NCBI GenBank assembly: GCA_902777835.1
Contig: CACYVC010000014.1
Location: forward strand, 1 to 64,000
Length of the DNA: 64,000 nt
Origin: an uncultured Bacteroidales bacterium
GTDB lineage: Bacteria; Bacteroidota; Bacteroidia; Bacteroidales; Muribaculaceae
Direction of reading: 5' to 3'
Shown: one piece after another, positions 52,917 to 61,154 of the stretch
Position numbering within the stretch: the stretch's first letter is position 1
Layout: each line of letters opens with the position of its first letter
Position numbers and translations under genes: made by a program
Notes under the pieces: model-generated
What the model was told of the DNA's origin: nothing
Databases searched by the model: none
The model's input: the letters and a program-made list of their open reading frames with translations, nothing else

Positions 52917-54367
52917 TAAAGTAGTGGTCCAAATAGCCTTACTATGCTCTCCACAGCTTTTTGCCAAATTGGGCGCTTGCGCCAGTGACGCAGGTTGATG
53001 CGTGTGCAATCTTTCATGTCGATGAGCATTACATCTTTCATGCGCTTGTTGAACTCTTGGCTATATATCAGCACATTGCTCTCGAAGTTGTGCTCAAAGC
53101 TGCGGAAGTCAAAATTGGTAGATCCAGTGGTGACAAAGTCGTCATCGATTACCACCACTTTAGAGTGCAGCATGCCTGGCTCATAGAAGTAAATTTTAAT
53201 GCCGCTGTCAAGACATTGTTTCACATAGGAATAAGACGCATATCGCAGCAATATGCTGTCGGGCTTGCGAGGGATCATCAGGCGCACATCAACTTTGCTG
53301 AGCGCAGCTACCTGCAATGCCTTGAGCAAGGGGTCGCTGGGCAGGAAATAAGGAGTCTGGATATATACACACTTGTGGGCGCTGTCGATGGCCTTTTGGA
53401 ACACAAATGCCATGTTCACCCACTGGCTGGTGGGCCCGCCAGTGACAAGCTGCATTCCGATTGGATTGGCTATGCTGCCAGGTTCCACCATTTCTACTGG
53501 CACCTCAATGAGCTCGCGCTTCATGAAGTTCCAGTCAATGGCAAACGATACCTGAAGCGCTGCCACAATGTCGCCAGTTACTCGCAGGTGAGTGTCGCGC
53601 CAGTGTTTCATCTTCCCTCCGTCGATATAGCGGTCGGCGATGTTCATTCCGCCAATGTAACCTATCTTGCCGTCGATGACCACAATTTTACGGTGGTTGC
53701 GCCAGTTGATGCGGTTGGCAAATTCAGGGAAGGTGATTTGCATGAAGGGATAGACTTCCACTCCTGCTTTGCGCAGCTTCTTGAAATAGGACATGTCGAA
53801 ATGGAAAGATCCCACATGGTCGTAAAGCACGCGCACCTTCACGCCATCTTGCACCTTCTGCTTGAGAATGTCGCCAATCTCATTGCCTATCTTGTCGTTC
53901 TCGATGATGTAATACTGAATGTGGATATATTTTTCGGCAGCCAGCAGGTCGCGCTTGAAGGCGTCGAACTTGTCCTTTCCGTTGGTGAAAATTTCAACCG
54001 CATTGTTGGCAAGGAAAGGCGAACCTTGAATGCTGCTCACGAGATTTATCATCTGCTGGCGCTCACTCTTGAGGGTGTCGTAATGAATCACTTGCTGTGA
54101 CCGCATCAAATGCTTGATGTCATCACGGTTGGTGAGCCGTTGTCGCTTCTTGCGCGATATCATGCGGATGTGGCGCAAGCTACGCCCAAAGAAAATGTAG
54201 AGGATAATGCCCACCACAGGCAGCAAAATGAGCACGGTGATCCACGCCAAAGTCTTCACAGGGTTGCGGTTTTCACTGACCACCACCCCGATAATCGCCA
54301 CTGCCGTAATACCATACAAAATGGTAAATATCAGGCGAGAATATGGAAACAACTCGGCAAGTATCAT
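52916..54367 (-). CDS. cls: Cardiolipin synthase, phospholipase D type
   Basis: Inner-membrane enzyme that joins two phosphatidylglycerol molecules to cardiolipin and glycerol. The 483-residue protein begins with two transmembrane helices (about residues 8-60) and then has two phospholipase D domains. The first H-K-D motif starts at His225 (NHRKIVVIDGKIGYIGG), the second at His401 (LHSKVVVIDDDFVTTGS). Near the C-terminus ends WRKRPIWQKAVESIVRLFGPLL, the usual short tail. Length is normal for ClsA-like enzymes. It is a single gene with no nearby lipid genes. Confidence 0.96.
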   Translation of the reverse strand: MILAELFPYSRLIFTILYGITAVAIIGVVVSENRNPVKTLAWITVLILLPVVGIILYIFFGRSLRHIRMISRKKRQRLTNRDDIKHLMRSQQVIHYDTLKSERQQMINLVSSIQGSPFLANNAVEIFTNGKDKFDAFKRDLLAAEKYIHIQYYIIENDKIGNEIGDILKQKVQDGVKVRVLYDHVGSFHFDMSYFKKLRKAGVEVYPFMQITFPEFANRINWRNHRKIVVIDGKIGYIGGMNIADRYIDGGKMKHWRDTHLRVTGDIVAALQVSFAIDWNFMKRELIEVPVEMVEPGSIANPIGMQLVTGGPTSQWVNMAFVFQKAIDSAHKCVYIQTPYFLPSDPLLKALQVAALSKVDVRLMIPRKPDSILLRYASYSYVKQCLDSGIKIYFYEPGMLHSKVVVIDDDFVTTGSTNFDFRSFEHNFESNVLIYSQEFNKRMKDVMLIDMKDCTRINLRHWRKRPIWQKAVESIVRLFGPLL

Positions 54368-54492
54368 GACAGTTCTCTCATTTTAAGCTTGCTAAGTTAA
54401 TGATTTTGTGGGAAACAAAGATTTCTTATAACATTTTTTAATAATTGAGCCGCGCTAACTTGTATGGCGTGACTAGTCACCTGCAAAAAATA

Positions 54493-55704
54493 TTATCTAT
54501 TAGCAAGGCACCTCACCGCCAGTGTTGCGGTTATGAGCTGGTGAGGTAGGTCTAGCTGGTGGCTTAATGGGGTAGCTATGATGAAGAGAACTAGGACTAA
54601 TGCGTAAAAGAGATACACCTTGTTGAACCACTGGCGTTTGCGCCACAGCAGCCAGATGATGAATGGCAAGGGGTTGAAGGGGATTAGGTAACAGTTCCAG
54701 TGCATTCCGAAGAGTCCAGATATGAAGCTGGTGTGTAGCAGAATTATGCCTCCGAGTGTGACTACAGACATAAGCAGTACGTCGAGAGCTTGTGGCACAG
54801 TGGTTATCTTCCACTTGACTTGTGCAATTGTAATAAGTATGGTGAAAATCAGTAAGAAACCGAACACTCGCGTTGGAGTCAGTGGCGATGGTTTGTATTC
54901 GTTGATAAGTGGTAGCAGCTCTATTTCATTGCTTATAACAGGGCGTTTCGTACCGTTGGCAGCCACAAAGGATGCTTTTTTGAGCACATCGGGCATCAGT
55001 TCGGGCGACATCTGTTGCTTATGCTCCCAATAGGTGTCGCTCTCCGAGCCAAGGAAAGTCATGTTCCAGAACTCTAACCAGGGCGAAAATCTAGAAAGAT
55101 ACCTCACACCGTCACCGTTTATCATCTGGAACTGCTCGGGCCAACCGTTGAAGTCAATTTCCTCATCTCCAAGCGCATTTTCCACAGCATGCAGCGACAC
55201 CGACGAGCAGTTGTTCTGCAAGAGGTTGAACTTACGCATCTCGTTTTTTACACAATCATCTTTTAGTTGTCGCCACAGTTCTTGCTTTTGCTGAGTGTTG
55301 AGTGATAAAGTGTATTGCATTACCTGCCGCCCTTCTTGCTTGTAGGTTTCTAGGAATTTGGCTGTTGGCACGGCATTAATGTGTGCGTCGGTCTGCCCGA
55401 AAAAGAACTCTAACATACCTGTCAGTCCTGGCACCTCTTCGAAACTGAAACAGTAGTCTTGCCCAGACGCCTCAACTCGCAGCGCCGTATGGCCAAACTG
55501 TGAATAAAGTGCCTCACCAGGCGACATCACCAGCATGCCTACGGTGGTTGAATCCTCATTCTCGGCTCTAACAAGAAGTGACGCTAGCAGTATCGTGCTG
55601 AGCAATATTAGTGCTCTAATGCTTTGGGTATAAAAAAGAAAAGAGGAATTTGTGGAATACCTCTTTTTGAATTTGGCGAGAACTCGCCTACACAGGTTTT
55701 TCAT
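54493..55704 (-). CDS. DUF4105 (Lnb N-terminal periplasmic domain) membrane protein, copy 2
   Basis: A 403-residue protein, paralogue of the one at 40952. An N-terminal hydrophobic segment lies at about residues 27-46 after a long basic stretch; the domain carries LYSQFGHTALRV with the conserved His and LLQNNCSSVSLHAV with the conserved Cys. Four or five transmembrane helices follow in the C-terminal 130 residues. The shared order of domain and helices, and the similar FISG/FIST segment in the membrane part, show common descent, but the sequences are well diverged. It starts 7 bp after the stop of the sorting-domain protein gene, so the two are probably co-transcribed. Confidence 0.83.
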   Translation of the reverse strand: MKNLCRRVLAKFKKRYSTNSSFLFYTQSIRALILLSTILLASLLVRAENEDSTTVGMLVMSPGEALYSQFGHTALRVEASGQDYCFSFEEVPGLTGMLEFFFGQTDAHINAVPTAKFLETYKQEGRQVMQYTLSLNTQQKQELWRQLKDDCVKNEMRKFNLLQNNCSSVSLHAVENALGDEEIDFNGWPEQFQMINGDGVRYLSRFSPWLEFWNMTFLGSESDTYWEHKQQMSPELMPDVLKKASFVAANGTKRPVISNEIELLPLINEYKPSPLTPTRVFGFLLIFTILITIAQVKWKITTVPQALDVLLMSVVTLGGIILLHTSFISGLFGMHWNCYLIPFNPLPFIIWLLWRKRQWFNKVYLFYALVLVLFIIATPLSHQLDLPHQLITATLAVRCLANR

Positions 55705-55711
55705 GACAGTG

Positions 55712-56020
55712 TCACTTTACAACCACTTTGCGCGACCATTTGCCAGCGCACTTCACGATGTAAAAGCCCTTTGGGACATCGATGGTGACCTTAGTGCCAG
55801 CAGTCACGCGCACGCTCTTGATGAGCTGACCTGTGATAGAGTAGATGTTGAATGTTGCGTCGCTCTCACCCGCCACCATAGCAATGGTGCCCTTGCCACC
55901 ATATACGGTGGTCTCGTCGCTCGATACTTGCTCGACACGAGGTGTGGCAAAGGCGTTAACACTCACTGGTCCAGCAGCAAGCGCTACGCAAAGGGTGAAT
56001 ATGTATAGCAAACGTTTCAT
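55712..56020 (-). CDS. Small secreted protein made almost only of a type IX-like sorting domain
   Basis: A 102-residue protein: a signal peptide (MKRLLYIFTLCVALAAGPVSVNA), a linker of about 20 residues, and then a domain reading MVAGESDATFNIYSITGQLI, VRVTAGTKVTIDVPKGFYIV and WSRKVVVK. That is the layout of a type IX secretion C-terminal domain (type A-like), but no passenger precedes it. It may be a decoy, a surface-coat unit, or the remnant of a truncated larger protein. The ATG at 56020 is chosen; a TTG four codons earlier is unlikely. A strong hairpin lies about 100 bp upstream. Confidence 0.7.
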   Translation of the reverse strand: MKRLLYIFTLCVALAAGPVSVNAFATPRVEQVSSDETTVYGGKGTIAMVAGESDATFNIYSITGQLIKSVRVTAGTKVTIDVPKGFYIVKCAGKWSRKVVVK

Positions 56021-56124
56021 TTCAACTTGCAAAATTACTATTTTTTTTCAAGAAAACAATATCCTCTACACAATTTTTTTGAAAATTTCACGTTAAGGAC
56101 CAACATTACATTTATTATGACAAC

Positions 56125-56160
56125 AAAAATCGCAGAGAGTTTAATGTCTCTGCGATTTTT
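56125..56160 (-). terminator. Terminator of the SGNH hydrolase gene
   Basis: A 14-bp perfect stem AAAAATCGCAGAGA (56125-56138) with TCTCTGCGATTTTT (56147-56160), with A and T runs on both sides, about 80 bp after the minus-strand stop at 56240. Confidence 0.85.
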
Positions 56161-56239
56161 CTTATATTGATTTTTTTCTCCTTTTGTTTACACCGTGCTG
56201 TGTCGCTATACATTGACGATAAAAATCGTTTTTATGGCT

Positions 56240-57493
56240 CTAGGGTTCTTTTTGTTCCTCCTCTTCGGTTGGGGATTCCTCCTCGGTTGCTGGTTCTTCG
56301 GGTATGGCAGTTGGTTTGATGGGTTCCACGATATCGCTGCCATCGTCTTCGCCCGTGAGGAGTTTTAGAAGTGCTTCAGCTAGTAGGCGGCCTTGCAGAT
56401 GGTAGCCGTCATTGCCAAGATGCAGATGGTCGGTTTTCATGTAGCGTGCCTTGAGCCATCGGTTTGAGGCACCTGCTCCTCCAGCCACTCGGTAGAAGTC
56501 CCACACTGGCACGTTATGGTTCTTGCCGTAGGCGAGAATAAGGTCGCGCACTGTGGCGACATCACTCTGTATGCGATAGCCTCGGCTGCTACGCTTTTGT
56601 GTCTCCATGGGTGTGGTGAGTAGGAATTTCACTCGCGGGCATTGCCGCCTTATGTCGTTGAGCATCTGATTGATGTTTGACGTGATATTTCCAAACGAAC
56701 CGTATGCCTCGTTGGTTCCAAGCGAGATTATTACCAGTTGTGGCTCTAGGTCGCTTATTTGCCTTGCAAAATTGTCAATGTTTAAGTAGCTTCGGTAGGT
56801 GGCGCCGTTGTTGCCAATGCAATCTACCACTACACCACGATGGCTGTTGAGGAGGCGCACGCCGTAGAGCGCTCCGCTACCGGTGAGGCGCAGGCTGGCA
56901 GTGTCGGCCGAGCTGTCGAGCACATAGTCGGTGGCGTAGTTGCTGCGTTGCTTGCCTTTAACCTCTAAACCGTTCTGTTCCACACTGAAAGGAAAGGATG
57001 GTGCGTGAAAAATTGTGATACGGTAGAAATCGTCGCCTTGATGTTTTGCCTTGATGCTCAGAGTGGTGCTGGCACCACTGAACTTCACTGCCACTCCTGT
57101 CATACCCATGCCAGCTGGTTTTGACGAGGAGAGCAGTCTGCTCGATGCAGAGATTGAGGACGATGACTTGAGAAGATAGTCGTTAGGTTCGTTGGTGCCT
57201 GCGAGAGCCAGTGGGCTTATTAGTCCTCGGCCTCCGTTGCCAAACTTCTCTTGCAGAGTCCTTCTCACTTCGTCGCTGATGATGCCAGGCTGCACATGCG
57301 AGTCGCCAATGTGCACAATGGTGAACTTGTAGTGGTGACGGTGCTGGTTGTTGAGGTAGTCAATGATGTCGTCCCAATTGTCGCCGTTGAGCACAATGTG
57401 GTTAGCCCACGAGTTGATGCCAGCAGGTTGTGCCAAAGCTATCACGCCAGTGAGGAGTGCAAAAAAAAGTAATATGTGCCTAGTTCTGCTCAT
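56240..57493 (-). CDS. Exported SGNH/GDSL-family hydrolase
   Basis: A 417-residue exported esterase-like enzyme, probably an O-acetyl esterase acting on cell-wall or glycan acetyl groups. Signal peptide MSRTRHILLFFALLTGVIALA; block I is VHIGDSHVQPG with Ser65, block III is ISLGTNEAYG, and the DHLH of TDHLHLGNDGY near residue 370 supplies the catalytic Asp and His. The insert between blocks I and III is long, as in two-domain SGNH proteins of Bacteroidetes. The C-terminus is an acidic Glu/Pro-rich tail (EEPATEEESPTEEEE). The start gives a signal peptide and lies 28 bp after the rmuC stop; an upstream ATG would overlap rmuC. Confidence 0.87.
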   Translation of the reverse strand: MSRTRHILLFFALLTGVIALAQPAGINSWANHIVLNGDNWDDIIDYLNNQHRHHYKFTIVHIGDSHVQPGIISDEVRRTLQEKFGNGGRGLISPLALAGTNEPNDYLLKSSSSISASSRLLSSSKPAGMGMTGVAVKFSGASTTLSIKAKHQGDDFYRITIFHAPSFPFSVEQNGLEVKGKQRSNYATDYVLDSSADTASLRLTGSGALYGVRLLNSHRGVVVDCIGNNGATYRSYLNIDNFARQISDLEPQLVIISLGTNEAYGSFGNITSNINQMLNDIRRQCPRVKFLLTTPMETQKRSSRGYRIQSDVATVRDLILAYGKNHNVPVWDFYRVAGGAGASNRWLKARYMKTDHLHLGNDGYHLQGRLLAEALLKLLTGEDDGSDIVEPIKPTAIPEEPATEEESPTEEEEQKEP

Positions 57494-57521
57494 TCCACTA
57501 TGCTCTCTAACCAATCTTGAA

Positions 57522-58910
57522 TCACTGCTCAATCTCGGCATTTTTCAGCCCTGCCAATTGTTTGATTTTCTCGCCTTTGGAGAACACTCCGCCTTTCCCT
57601 TCGAGCTTCTTTTTAGCATTGTCAAAGGTCGTCTGCATGGCGTTGATGCCGTTTTGTATCTTATCTAGGTCACTATAGAATGTGTCGAGTTTGTCGATTA
57701 GTTTCATCACCTCTTTTGCGATGGCTTCGGCGTTCTTGTTTTGCTTGTCGCGCGACCACAGTTGCATGAGCAGTTGAGCCACACTTAGCAGGTGAGTGGG
57801 ACTGACCACAACTACACGTTTGTTGTAGGCATACTCCCACAAGTCTTGATTGCCCTGCATAGCAGCAAGGTAGGCGGGTTCGTTGGGGATGAACATAAGG
57901 GCAAAATCCACCGAGTTTTTCACGTGCTTCACATAATCTTTCTTGGCAAGCAGGTCGATTTGCGCCCTCACCGATGCTTTGTGCTCGTTGAGGAGGTGCT
58001 GCTGTTCGTCGGGGTCGGTAGTGTTGACATATCCTACAAACGCGGTGAGTGACACCTTGCTGTCGATGATGAGCCGCTTGCCGTCGGGCATGAACAGGGT
58101 GAAGTCGGGGCGCAGCATTGTACCCTCGTCGTTGGTGATCACTCGGTCGTCATCGTCGCGTGTCACCTGTTTCTGGTAGTGCACGTTCTCCTGCAGTCCC
58201 GAAAGGTCGAGGATACGCTTGAGTACTCCCTCTCCCCAGTCGCCCTGTATCTTGTTATTGCTGATGAGGGCGTTCGACAGGCGTGTCGCCTCCTGTGAGA
58301 TTTGTCGATTGGCATCCTGCATCTTCTTTATTTCCTTGTCGAAGATTTGGGAGTTTAGGTCCTGCTTCTGCTGATAGTCTTTGAGTTCCTTGTTAAGCCC
58401 AGTAATTTGTTCGCGTAGTGGGGCAAGCAGTTGATCTAGACTCTCTTTGCCCTCCTCGTTCATGGCCTTGCGGCTCAGGTCAAGGAGTTCGCCAGCCACA
58501 AGCTTAAACGCCTGTCGCGAGTCTTGCTCAAGCTGTTCGCGGGTGCGTGTCACGCTCTCGAGCTTGGTGGCAAGAGCTGCTTTCTCTCGGTCGATTGCGT
58601 CTTTTTCCTCGTCGAGGGTCTTGATTTCGCCGCGCAGTTGCTCCACATCATGCGATAGCTCATCTATGCGCTGCTGCAGCAGGGTAGCCTGCTGCTCGAT
58701 TGCGGCATTGCGGGTTTTGATATTAACGTTCTCATCGGCAAGCATCTGAGCACGCCCCTCGCTAGTTGTCAACTGTTTGCGCAGTTCTTGATTGCCTGCT
58801 TCGATGTGGCGTCTCATCTCCGCGGAATTACGGTGCACAAGCCATGCTGCCACTGCCGCAAGTGCAATAACCACCAATAATGAAATAATGTATATGCCTA
58901 GGCTAATCAT
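57522..58910 (-). CDS. rmuC: DNA recombination protein RmuC
   Basis: A 462-residue protein of the RmuC family, thought to limit inversions between short inverted repeats and to have a nuclease-like core. An N-terminal transmembrane helix (about residues 4-24) is followed by a long coiled coil (about 28-215), and then the RmuC core with NNKIQGDWGEGVLKRILDLSGL, MLRPDFTLFMPDGKRLIIDSKVSL (split in two motifs) and FALMFIPNEPAYLAAM. The acid and Lys residues of the DSK box fit a PD-(D/E)XK-type fold. The neighbouring SGNH gene may be co-transcribed. Confidence 0.95.
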   Translation of the reverse strand: MISLGIYIISLLVVIALAAVAAWLVHRNSAEMRRHIEAGNQELRKQLTTSEGRAQMLADENVNIKTRNAAIEQQATLLQQRIDELSHDVEQLRGEIKTLDEEKDAIDREKAALATKLESVTRTREQLEQDSRQAFKLVAGELLDLSRKAMNEEGKESLDQLLAPLREQITGLNKELKDYQQKQDLNSQIFDKEIKKMQDANRQISQEATRLSNALISNNKIQGDWGEGVLKRILDLSGLQENVHYQKQVTRDDDDRVITNDEGTMLRPDFTLFMPDGKRLIIDSKVSLTAFVGYVNTTDPDEQQHLLNEHKASVRAQIDLLAKKDYVKHVKNSVDFALMFIPNEPAYLAAMQGNQDLWEYAYNKRVVVVSPTHLLSVAQLLMQLWSRDKQNKNAEAIAKEVMKLIDKLDTFYSDLDKIQNGINAMQTTFDNAKKKLEGKGGVFSKGEKIKQLAGLKNAEIEQ

Positions 58911-58959
58911 ATTGTCTTACAAAACTCACTAATCTCTAACCTCAAGTTCAATTGAGCTG

Positions 58960-58967
58960 CAAAGTTA
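58960..58967 (-). promoter_or_regulatory. -7 box of rmuC
   Basis: Minus-strand TAACTTTG, 49 nt from the start codon; the only TTG nearby is 16 nt upstream, a little close. Confidence 0.45.
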
Positions 58968-59100
58968 CGGAATAATTCCGTCTCAACGATGGATTATTAT
59001 AAATATTGTGTGATATTTTCATTTTTTTCATGTTTTTCTTGGAAAATATGAAAATTATTTGTACCTTGTGGCGATTTTTAAAGAAGCATGTTTTTTGTCT

Positions 59101-59550
59101 ATGGCAAAATTACGCATAATTGAAGACTGGTGGACGGCACCTAGCGAGGACATCGAAGGGCGTACGGTGTTGGTCACTGGAAGGCGTTCTCTCGACAATG
59201 TGATTGCCACCGGACGTTACCGCTTTCGCATAGAGATGACATGGCTCTATGAGCCTGATAGCACAGGGATGCCCGACTACCAAACATCGCGCACCATGGA
59301 GACGGTGACCGATGCGTTGCAAGAGTCGCTACGCCGCGATCCGGTAGCGGTGATGACAGGAATATACACTGGCGCCGGCGAGCGAAACTGGGTGTTTTAT
59401 GCCGTCTCGCTCAAGGCGTTTCAGGCGATGCTCAACCAGGCACTCAGCTGCATAAACGAGCAGCTGCCCCTCACCTTCCACGCCGAGGAAGACCCCGAGT
59501 GGGAAGAATACCGAGAGATGTGCGAGTGTGAAATCGCCAGAGAAGAGTAA
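59101..59550 (+). CDS. DUF695-domain protein
   Basis: A 149-residue cytoplasmic protein matching the DUF695 pattern: EDWWTAPSEDIEGRTVLVTGR at the N-terminus, a central beta sheet (RYRFRIEMTWLYEPDSTGMPDY), the ALQESLRRDPVAVMTGIYTGAGERNWVFYA segment in pieces, and a C-terminal acidic helix with EDPEWEEYREM. The function is unknown. The start is the ATG at 59101; an earlier TTG would add 14 residues with no family support. Two repeat arrays follow its stop codon. Confidence 0.78.
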   Translation: MAKLRIIEDWWTAPSEDIEGRTVLVTGRRSLDNVIATGRYRFRIEMTWLYEPDSTGMPDYQTSRTMETVTDALQESLRRDPVAVMTGIYTGAGERNWVFYAVSLKAFQAMLNQALSCINEQLPLTFHAEEDPEWEEYREMCECEIAREE

Positions 59551-59551
59551 C

Positions 59552-59593
59552 TATAAGTGTTAAGTAGTAAGTGTTAAGTGTTAAGTGGTAGAC
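59552..59593. repeat. Heptamer array, word GTTAAGT
   Basis: TATAAGT, GTTAAGT, AGTAAGT, GTTAAGT, GTTAAGT, GGTAGAC in 7-bp phase, one base after the DUF695 stop. Confidence 0.65.
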
Positions 59594-59599
59594 AAGGAT

Positions 59600-59644
59600 G
59601 CTAGATAATCTAGAATTTCTAGAAAATCTAGACCTTCTAGAAAA
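59600..59644. repeat. Nonamer array, word TCTAGAANN
   Basis: GCTAGATAA, TCTAGAATT, TCTAGAAAA, TCTAGACCT, TCTAGAAAA in 9-bp phase. Because 9 is three codons, the array is an open frame and would read as Leu-Glu-Asn-like triplets if translated. Confidence 0.7.
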
Positions 59645-59693
59645 ACTCAAAACTGAAAACTATATTTTATTAACTTTTTTAAATCCATCGATT

Positions 59694-59933
59694 ATGGGGT
59701 CAATTGGACTTTATGCACTGCTTGCCTTAGGCATTGGCTTGGTTTGTGGCCTTATAACCAATGTCATCGTCAAGCTCGTGCGCCGTCGCAGTGCCAGCGC
59801 AGCTAATGTGGCTGACGATTTTGACGAGGAGGACTACAGCAGTCACTTCCTCATGTTCAGCCTCGGGTTCACCCTCGTGGCATTCATCGTGATCTGCTTT
59901 GTGAGCGGAGTATTTGATCAAATCGGTTACTAA
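59694..59933 (+). CDS. Small two-helix membrane protein
   Basis: A 79-residue protein with two transmembrane helices (about residues 2-23 and 53-73) joined by a polar, acidic loop with Arg triplet VRRRSA and DDFDEEDY. No family is recognised. The ATG at 59694 was chosen because everything upstream in the same frame is repeat array; an ATG at 59598 is also in frame and open, and would add 32 repeat-derived residues. The next gene begins 41 bp downstream. Confidence 0.6.
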   Translation: MGSIGLYALLALGIGLVCGLITNVIVKLVRRRSASAANVADDFDEEDYSSHFLMFSLGFTLVAFIVICFVSGVFDQIGY

Positions 59934-59974
59934 CCTATTAAAACCACACTGCCTATAGGACATCATTACTCATT

Positions 59975-60469
59975 TTGAAGTACGATAATAGTAAAGTCAG
60001 GCGGCAAGACCGTCTGCTCGACGAAGCAAGGGCGCGCGAAATCCTTGCTACTGCCGAATACGGCATTTTGTCGATGATTGATCTGGATGGTAAGCCATAC
60101 GGCATGCCAGTTAATTTCGTGTGGGATGGTGAGGAAAGCATCTATATCCATTGCGCCGACGAAGGCAAGAAAATCGATATCCTGGAGTGCCACGACCAAG
60201 TGTCGTTCTGTGTGGTGGGCAAGGTGAATCTCTTGCCAAGCCAGTTCACAACCGAATATGAAAGCATAATACTCGATTGTGAGACAACAATATGCACCTA
60301 CGATGAGGAGCGCATGCATGCCCTCGAACTCCTGCTCAAGAAACTCTCGCCTAACGATTTCGAAATAGGTATGAAATATGCCCGCAAGTCGTTCTACCGC
60401 ACCTGTATCGTCCGTCTCGACATCCTCTCATGGAGCGGAAAAAGGAAGCAGGTGAGAGTTAAGAGTTGA
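59975..60469 (+). CDS. PNPOx-fold flavin protein, pyridoxamine 5'-phosphate oxidase/NimA-like, TTG start
   Basis: A 164-residue FMN-binding split-barrel protein of the group that includes the Nim nitroimidazole-resistance reductases. Family traits are KVRRQDRLLDEARAREILATAEYG at the N-terminus (two pieces), YGMPVNFVWDGEESIYIHCADEGKKIDIL, and the VSFCVVGK strand. No ATG opens this frame; TTG at 59975 gives the usual MKYxxxxxRRQDR start. The last codons lie inside a repeat array, so the C-terminal Val-Arg-Val-Lys-Ser is probably array-encoded. Resistance to nitroimidazoles is not implied. Confidence 0.85.
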   Translation: MKYDNSKVRRQDRLLDEARAREILATAEYGILSMIDLDGKPYGMPVNFVWDGEESIYIHCADEGKKIDILECHDQVSFCVVGKVNLLPSQFTTEYESIILDCETTICTYDEERMHALELLLKKLSPNDFEIGMKYARKSFYRTCIVRLDILSWSGKRKQVRVKS

Positions 60470-60507
60470 GAGTTGAGAGCAAGAGTTGAGAGCGAGAGAG
60501 GTGAGAG
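60454..60507. repeat. Heptamer array GAGAGTT that begins inside a coding sequence
   Basis: GAGAGTT, AAGAGTT, GAGAGTT, GAGAGC, AAGAGTT, GAGAGCG in nearly perfect 7-bp phase. The first units overlap the last codons and the TGA (60467-60469) of the PNPOx-fold gene. Confidence 0.65.
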
Positions 60508-60510
60508 CTC

Positions 60511-60545
60511 CGATAAACGAACAACGATAAACGAACAACGAACAA
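60511..60545. repeat. Heptamer array, word CGAACAA
   Basis: CGATAAA, CGAACAA, CGATAAA, CGAACAA, CGAACAA in 7-bp phase, ending 5 bp before the flavin reductase ATG. Confidence 0.7.
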
Positions 60546-60550
60546 CGAGA

Positions 60551-61120
60551 ATGAAACAAAACTGGAGACCTGGAACAATGATATATCCGCTGCCGGCGGT
60601 GCTGGTGTCGTGCGGAGCAACTCCTGAGGAGTACAACCTTTTCACTGCCGCGTGGACGGGCACCATTTGCAGCGATCCTGCTATGTGCTACGTGTCGATA
60701 AGGCAGGAGCGCCACAGCCACGACATCATTGAGCGCAACATGGCGTTCACTATAAACCTTACCAACGAGGCTTTGGCGCGCGCCACTGACTGGTGCGGCG
60801 TGAAAAGTGGGCGTGAGTTCAACAAGTGGCACGAGATGGGCCTTACGCCAGTAAAAGGCGTGAAAGTGGCAGCGCCCTACATCGACGAGGCGCCCGTGAG
60901 CATCGAGTGCATTGTTAAGGATATCATGCGCTTGGGTTCCCATGACATGTTCATCGCCGAAGTCCTCAACGTTATAGCCGACGACCGGTTCATAGACCCC
61001 ACTACTGGCGCTCTTGACCTCAAAGAGGCAGGCCTCATCACCTACTGCCACGGCCACTACTATAAGCTTGGCGAGGAATTAGGCCACTTTGGCTGGACAG
61101 TGCGCAAGAAGGCAAAATAA
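60551..61120 (+). CDS. Flavin reductase-like domain protein
   Basis: A 189-residue FMN-binding protein of the flavin reductase/flavoredoxin family. The N-terminal KQNWRPGTMIYPLPAVLVSCG is typical, followed by NLFTAAWTGTICSDPAMCYVSI, NMAFTINLTN, and the C-terminal GLITYCHGHYYKLGEELGHFGW. It probably reduces flavins or thiols with NAD(P)H or accepts electrons in anaerobic metabolism. It is placed next to the PNPOx-fold gene; both share the split-barrel fold class. The ATG at 60551 was chosen because upstream in-frame codons fall in the repeat arrays. Confidence 0.88.
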   Translation: MKQNWRPGTMIYPLPAVLVSCGATPEEYNLFTAAWTGTICSDPAMCYVSIRQERHSHDIIERNMAFTINLTNEALARATDWCGVKSGREFNKWHEMGLTPVKGVKVAAPYIDEAPVSIECIVKDIMRLGSHDMFIAEVLNVIADDRFIDPTTGALDLKEAGLITYCHGHYYKLGEELGHFGWTVRKKAK

Positions 61121-61154
61121 CTTACTGAGTTGTATTGTTTTAAATATTTGAGAA

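Noticed and set aside
59598-59693. Earlier ATG for the small membrane protein that would translate the TCTAGA array
   Set aside because: The added 32 residues are only repeat translation; the ATG at 59694 directly precedes the first membrane helix.
59975-60469. nim nitroimidazole-resistance gene
   Set aside because: The fold family matches but family membership alone does not support the resistance function; many housekeeping relatives exist.
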